DNA of 64,000 nt from Lachnospiraceae bacterium A4 (lineage in GTDB: Bacteria; Bacillota; Clostridia; Lachnospirales; Lachnospiraceae): the NCBI GenBank assembly GCA_000403215.2, contig KE159529.1, positions 69,826-133,825 on the forward strand. Reading direction: 5' to 3'. A program made the translations under genes and the position numbers. How positions within the stretch are numbered: position 1 is the stretch's first letter; every line of letters starts with the position of its first letter. Below the pieces are notes generated by a model, which saw only the letters and a program-made list of their open reading frames with translations, did not search any database and was not told the DNA's origin. Below, piece by piece: positions 62,009 to 64,000 of the stretch.

Positions 62009-63862
62009 TTACAGCAGCAACGCCACATCATATTTTTTCAGCCAGTAATTCACCTGCAAGAGATATGCCAGCAACTGCGGACCTGCCATAAGCTGCCCGT
62101 AGAAGGGTCTGCCATAGTCGGAGGGCTGGCTGATATAGTCGAGCACTTTGCTCATGTCGATCAATTCGCGCAGCGGTGCGCGCGTGTCGGAAAGCGTCTC
62201 GATGATTGCGGTGCGCAGCAGATTTTCGTAGGCGGGGTCATATGTCTTGGGGTAGGGACTCTTGCGCCGGTACAGGACTTCACCCGGCAGCAGTCCGTCC
62301 GCGGCGGCGCGCAGCAGCCCTTTGACGACACCGTCCTTGCATTTCATAGACCACGGTACATTCCAGAGATATTCCACGATGCGGTGGTCTGCGAATGGGA
62401 CGCGCGCCTCCAGACCTGCGTGCATACTCGTGCGGTCCATGCGGTCGAGAAGGGTCTGCATAAACCATTTGAGATTCAAATAAGAGATTTCCCGTCTGCG
62501 TGTTTCTTCTTTATTTTCCCCGTCCAGCACAGGAACTTCGGAGATGGTTTTGGCGTATGCGGCGTGCGCGTATTCTTCTAGTGGCAGCAGTTCGAGCACG
62601 CTGTCTTTCAAGAGCATGGTGCGCGGCGAGAAGTCCATCGACCACGGGAAAGTGTCGGCGTCAAAGCATTCTTTCTTGTGAAACCACGGATAACCGCCGA
62701 AAATTTCGTCCGCGCACTCGCCGGTCAGGGTTACTTTATGATTGGCGGCAACCCGCTTGCAGAAGTAGAGCATGGAGGCCTCGACATCCGCCATGCATGG
62801 CAGGTCTCTGGCGTCCACCGCCTCAAACAGATAGTCGTACAAATCGGCGTTGGCACATTCAAGATACTGGTGGTTTGTGTGGCAGTAGGCAATCATTTGA
62901 TCTACCCAAGGTCTGTCCTGAGAGGGCTGGAATGCGTTTGCCTTGAAGTTTTTGTCGTTGTCCTTGAAGTCAAAGGAGTATGTATCGAGCTTCTTTCCCT
63001 GCTTTCGAAGCTCGCTGCTGCATACCGCTGTGACAAGACTGCTGTCCACACCGCCCGACAGGAAGGTACAGACAGGCACATCGGAGAGCATCTGCATTTT
63101 GATGGCGTCTGTGACCAGATAGCGGGTTTTCTCGACTGTCTGTTGCCAGTCCTCCTCGTGTGGATGGCTCTCAAGCTTCCAGTAGCATGTCGTGGCGTAA
63201 TCAGAGCCGTAATATTCCAGATAATGTCCCGGCAGCAGCTCATCTATATTTTTGAAAACACCCTTTCCGTAAGTCTTTGCAGGGCCAAGACCGAAAATCT
63301 CACAGAGTCCGTCGCGGTCTGCCTGCGCCTTAAATTCAGGATAGCACAGGATTCCTTTCAGCTCTGAGGAAAAGATGAGGGTGTTGCGAAAGTGGGTGTA
63401 AAACAAAGGCTTTACACCGAGTCTGTCGCGAAACAGGTACAGTCGCTGTCTTGTTTCGTCAAATATGGCAAAGGCAAAGATACCGTTTAGGCGTGTCACA
63501 TAGGAAGTGCCGTGGAGAAGATACCCCATCAGAATCACTTCTGTATCGCAGGTTGTTTCAAAGACAATGTCCTCCTGTTCGAGTTCCCGGCGGAGTGCGG
63601 GCATGTTGTAAATCTCACCGTTGTAGGCGATGACTGCACGCTGGTTTCCGAGCTGCCTTGCCATGGGCTGTTTCCCGCACGCGAGGTCCAGAATGGACAG
63701 GCGGGTGTGGGAGAGCCCGCAGTTTCTTGACAGATACAGTCCGTTTTCGTCAGGCCCGCGGTGGTGCTGGCAGGTATTTATCGTTTGCAGCGTGGAAAAC
63801 CATCTTGCGGATTCCTCCTTATAGTTGAAATGAAAGCTGCTAAAGCCTGCGATTCCACACAT
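62009..63862 (-). CDS. asnB: Asparagine synthase (glutamine-hydrolysing) AsnB
   Basis: The 617-aa enzyme amidates aspartate with ATP and glutamine. The N-terminal Ntn domain starts MCGIAGFSSF, so Cys2 becomes the nucleophile, with NTCQHHRGPDENG, RLSILDLACGKQPM and AYNGEIYN. The synthetase domain has the PP-loop FLSGGVDSSLVTAV and LTGECADEIFGGYPW. AAAGGA precedes the ATG. The C-terminus is complete. Confidence 0.95.
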   Translation of the reverse strand: MCGIAGFSSFHFNYKEESARWFSTLQTINTCQHHRGPDENGLYLSRNCGLSHTRLSILDLACGKQPMARQLGNQRAVIAYNGEIYNMPALRRELEQEDIVFETTCDTEVILMGYLLHGTSYVTRLNGIFAFAIFDETRQRLYLFRDRLGVKPLFYTHFRNTLIFSSELKGILCYPEFKAQADRDGLCEIFGLGPAKTYGKGVFKNIDELLPGHYLEYYGSDYATTCYWKLESHPHEEDWQQTVEKTRYLVTDAIKMQMLSDVPVCTFLSGGVDSSLVTAVCSSELRKQGKKLDTYSFDFKDNDKNFKANAFQPSQDRPWVDQMIAYCHTNHQYLECANADLYDYLFEAVDARDLPCMADVEASMLYFCKRVAANHKVTLTGECADEIFGGYPWFHKKECFDADTFPWSMDFSPRTMLLKDSVLELLPLEEYAHAAYAKTISEVPVLDGENKEETRRREISYLNLKWFMQTLLDRMDRTSMHAGLEARVPFADHRIVEYLWNVPWSMKCKDGVVKGLLRAAADGLLPGEVLYRRKSPYPKTYDPAYENLLRTAIIETLSDTRAPLRELIDMSKVLDYISQPSDYGRPFYGQLMAGPQLLAYLLQVNYWLKKYDVALLL

Positions 63863-63905
63863 TTTATGAAAGTCCTTTCCAATTTATTATCACTTTCCAT
63901 CTATT

Positions 63906-64000
63906 TCAGTCAAGATAATCCTTGAGGATTGGCTGGTACTGCTTGTGCTCTAGTGCCATTTCCAAGGTCGGGAGCAGCAGCTCGACATGCGCGACCAGAG
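63906..64000 (-). CDS. Unknown protein, C-terminal end (runs off the window)
   Basis: The minus strand from the right edge reads LVAHVELLLPTLEMALEHKQ and ends at TGA (63906-63908). Only about 30 residues are visible, too few for a family. The frame is upstream of asnB, 43 bases away, and may share its transcript. Confidence 0.4.
   Translation of the reverse strand, partial: LVAHVELLLPTLEMALEHKQYQPILKDYLD

Noticed and set aside
1-64000. CRISPR array, tRNA or rRNA genes
   Set aside because: No regular spaced repeats, cloverleaf-like segments or conserved rRNA stretches were noticed in the intergenic regions; a tRNAscan and Rfam run would settle it.

Overview
The window looks like chromosomal DNA of an anaerobic Clostridia bacterium, most likely Lachnospiraceae (Roseburia/Eubacterium/Butyrivibrio relatives). 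This rests on a short two-gene chromate transporter, a fused 2-oxoacid:ferredoxin oxidoreductase, a superoxide reductase, a PPi-type phosphofructokinase, an Rrf2-NifS-IscU operon, TnpW and DUF6431 transposon proteins, a YjfB motility protein and strong AGGAGG ribosome binding sites. No rRNA, tRNA or CRISPR array was seen. The species cannot be fixed by eye.

Layout. 1-6.1 kb is a graveyard of mobile DNA: the start of a DDE transposase, a broken IS1380-type gene, a DUF6431 transposon gene with a cut-off partner, an intact IS200-type element, TnpW, an Rpn-type PD-(D/E)XK nuclease, a headless VapC toxin, an HD hydrolase and an internally deleted IS256 transposase. 6.2-8.4 kb holds three small accessory genes on the minus strand. 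8.7-9.8 kb is a Ni/Co-type (czcD) riboswitch with an overlapping terminator in front of a cation diffusion facilitator. 10.1-14.9 kb has a response regulator, a kinase that has lost its ATPase domain, a CPBP protease, a MATE pump and a CvfB-like S1 protein. 15.3-20.7 kb is a cell-division and wall-hydrolysis block: PucR-type regulator, ftsE, ftsX, M23 hydrolase, S41 protease. 20.8-25.3 kb has a LacI-fold/GGDEF protein and an amino-acid permease with universal-stress domains.

25.3-32.5 kb is a redox and transport block: XRE regulator, ChrA pair, 2-oxoacid oxidoreductase in two fused chains, superoxide reductase, second MATE pump. 32.6-38.1 kb encodes an envelope protein, a D,D-carboxypeptidase, and a MoxR/DUF58/TgpA-like trio in which the third protein lacks a transglutaminase core. 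38.3-44.1 kb has a plasmid-type Rep_3 initiator and a three-gene ABC export system. 45.1-53.5 kb is iron-sulfur and sulfur metabolism: IscR-like regulator, NifS, IscU, a metallophosphoesterase, a methyltransferase-cytidylyltransferase fusion, and an 856-residue CoA-disulfide-reductase/rhodanese/siroheme/ferredoxin fusion with its own promoter and palindrome. 53.5-64 kb holds housekeeping genes (PPi-PFK, FolD, RarA, Dus, a DUF4342 protein, a complete two-component system, Dabb protein, AsnB) and a scar where a divergent MocR/GNAT pair lost both 5' halves.

The most interesting points are the riboswitch, the two multidomain fusions (48.6-53.5 kb), the chromosomal Rep_3 gene, the ATPase-less kinase and the shared palindromes near Fe-S and redox genes.
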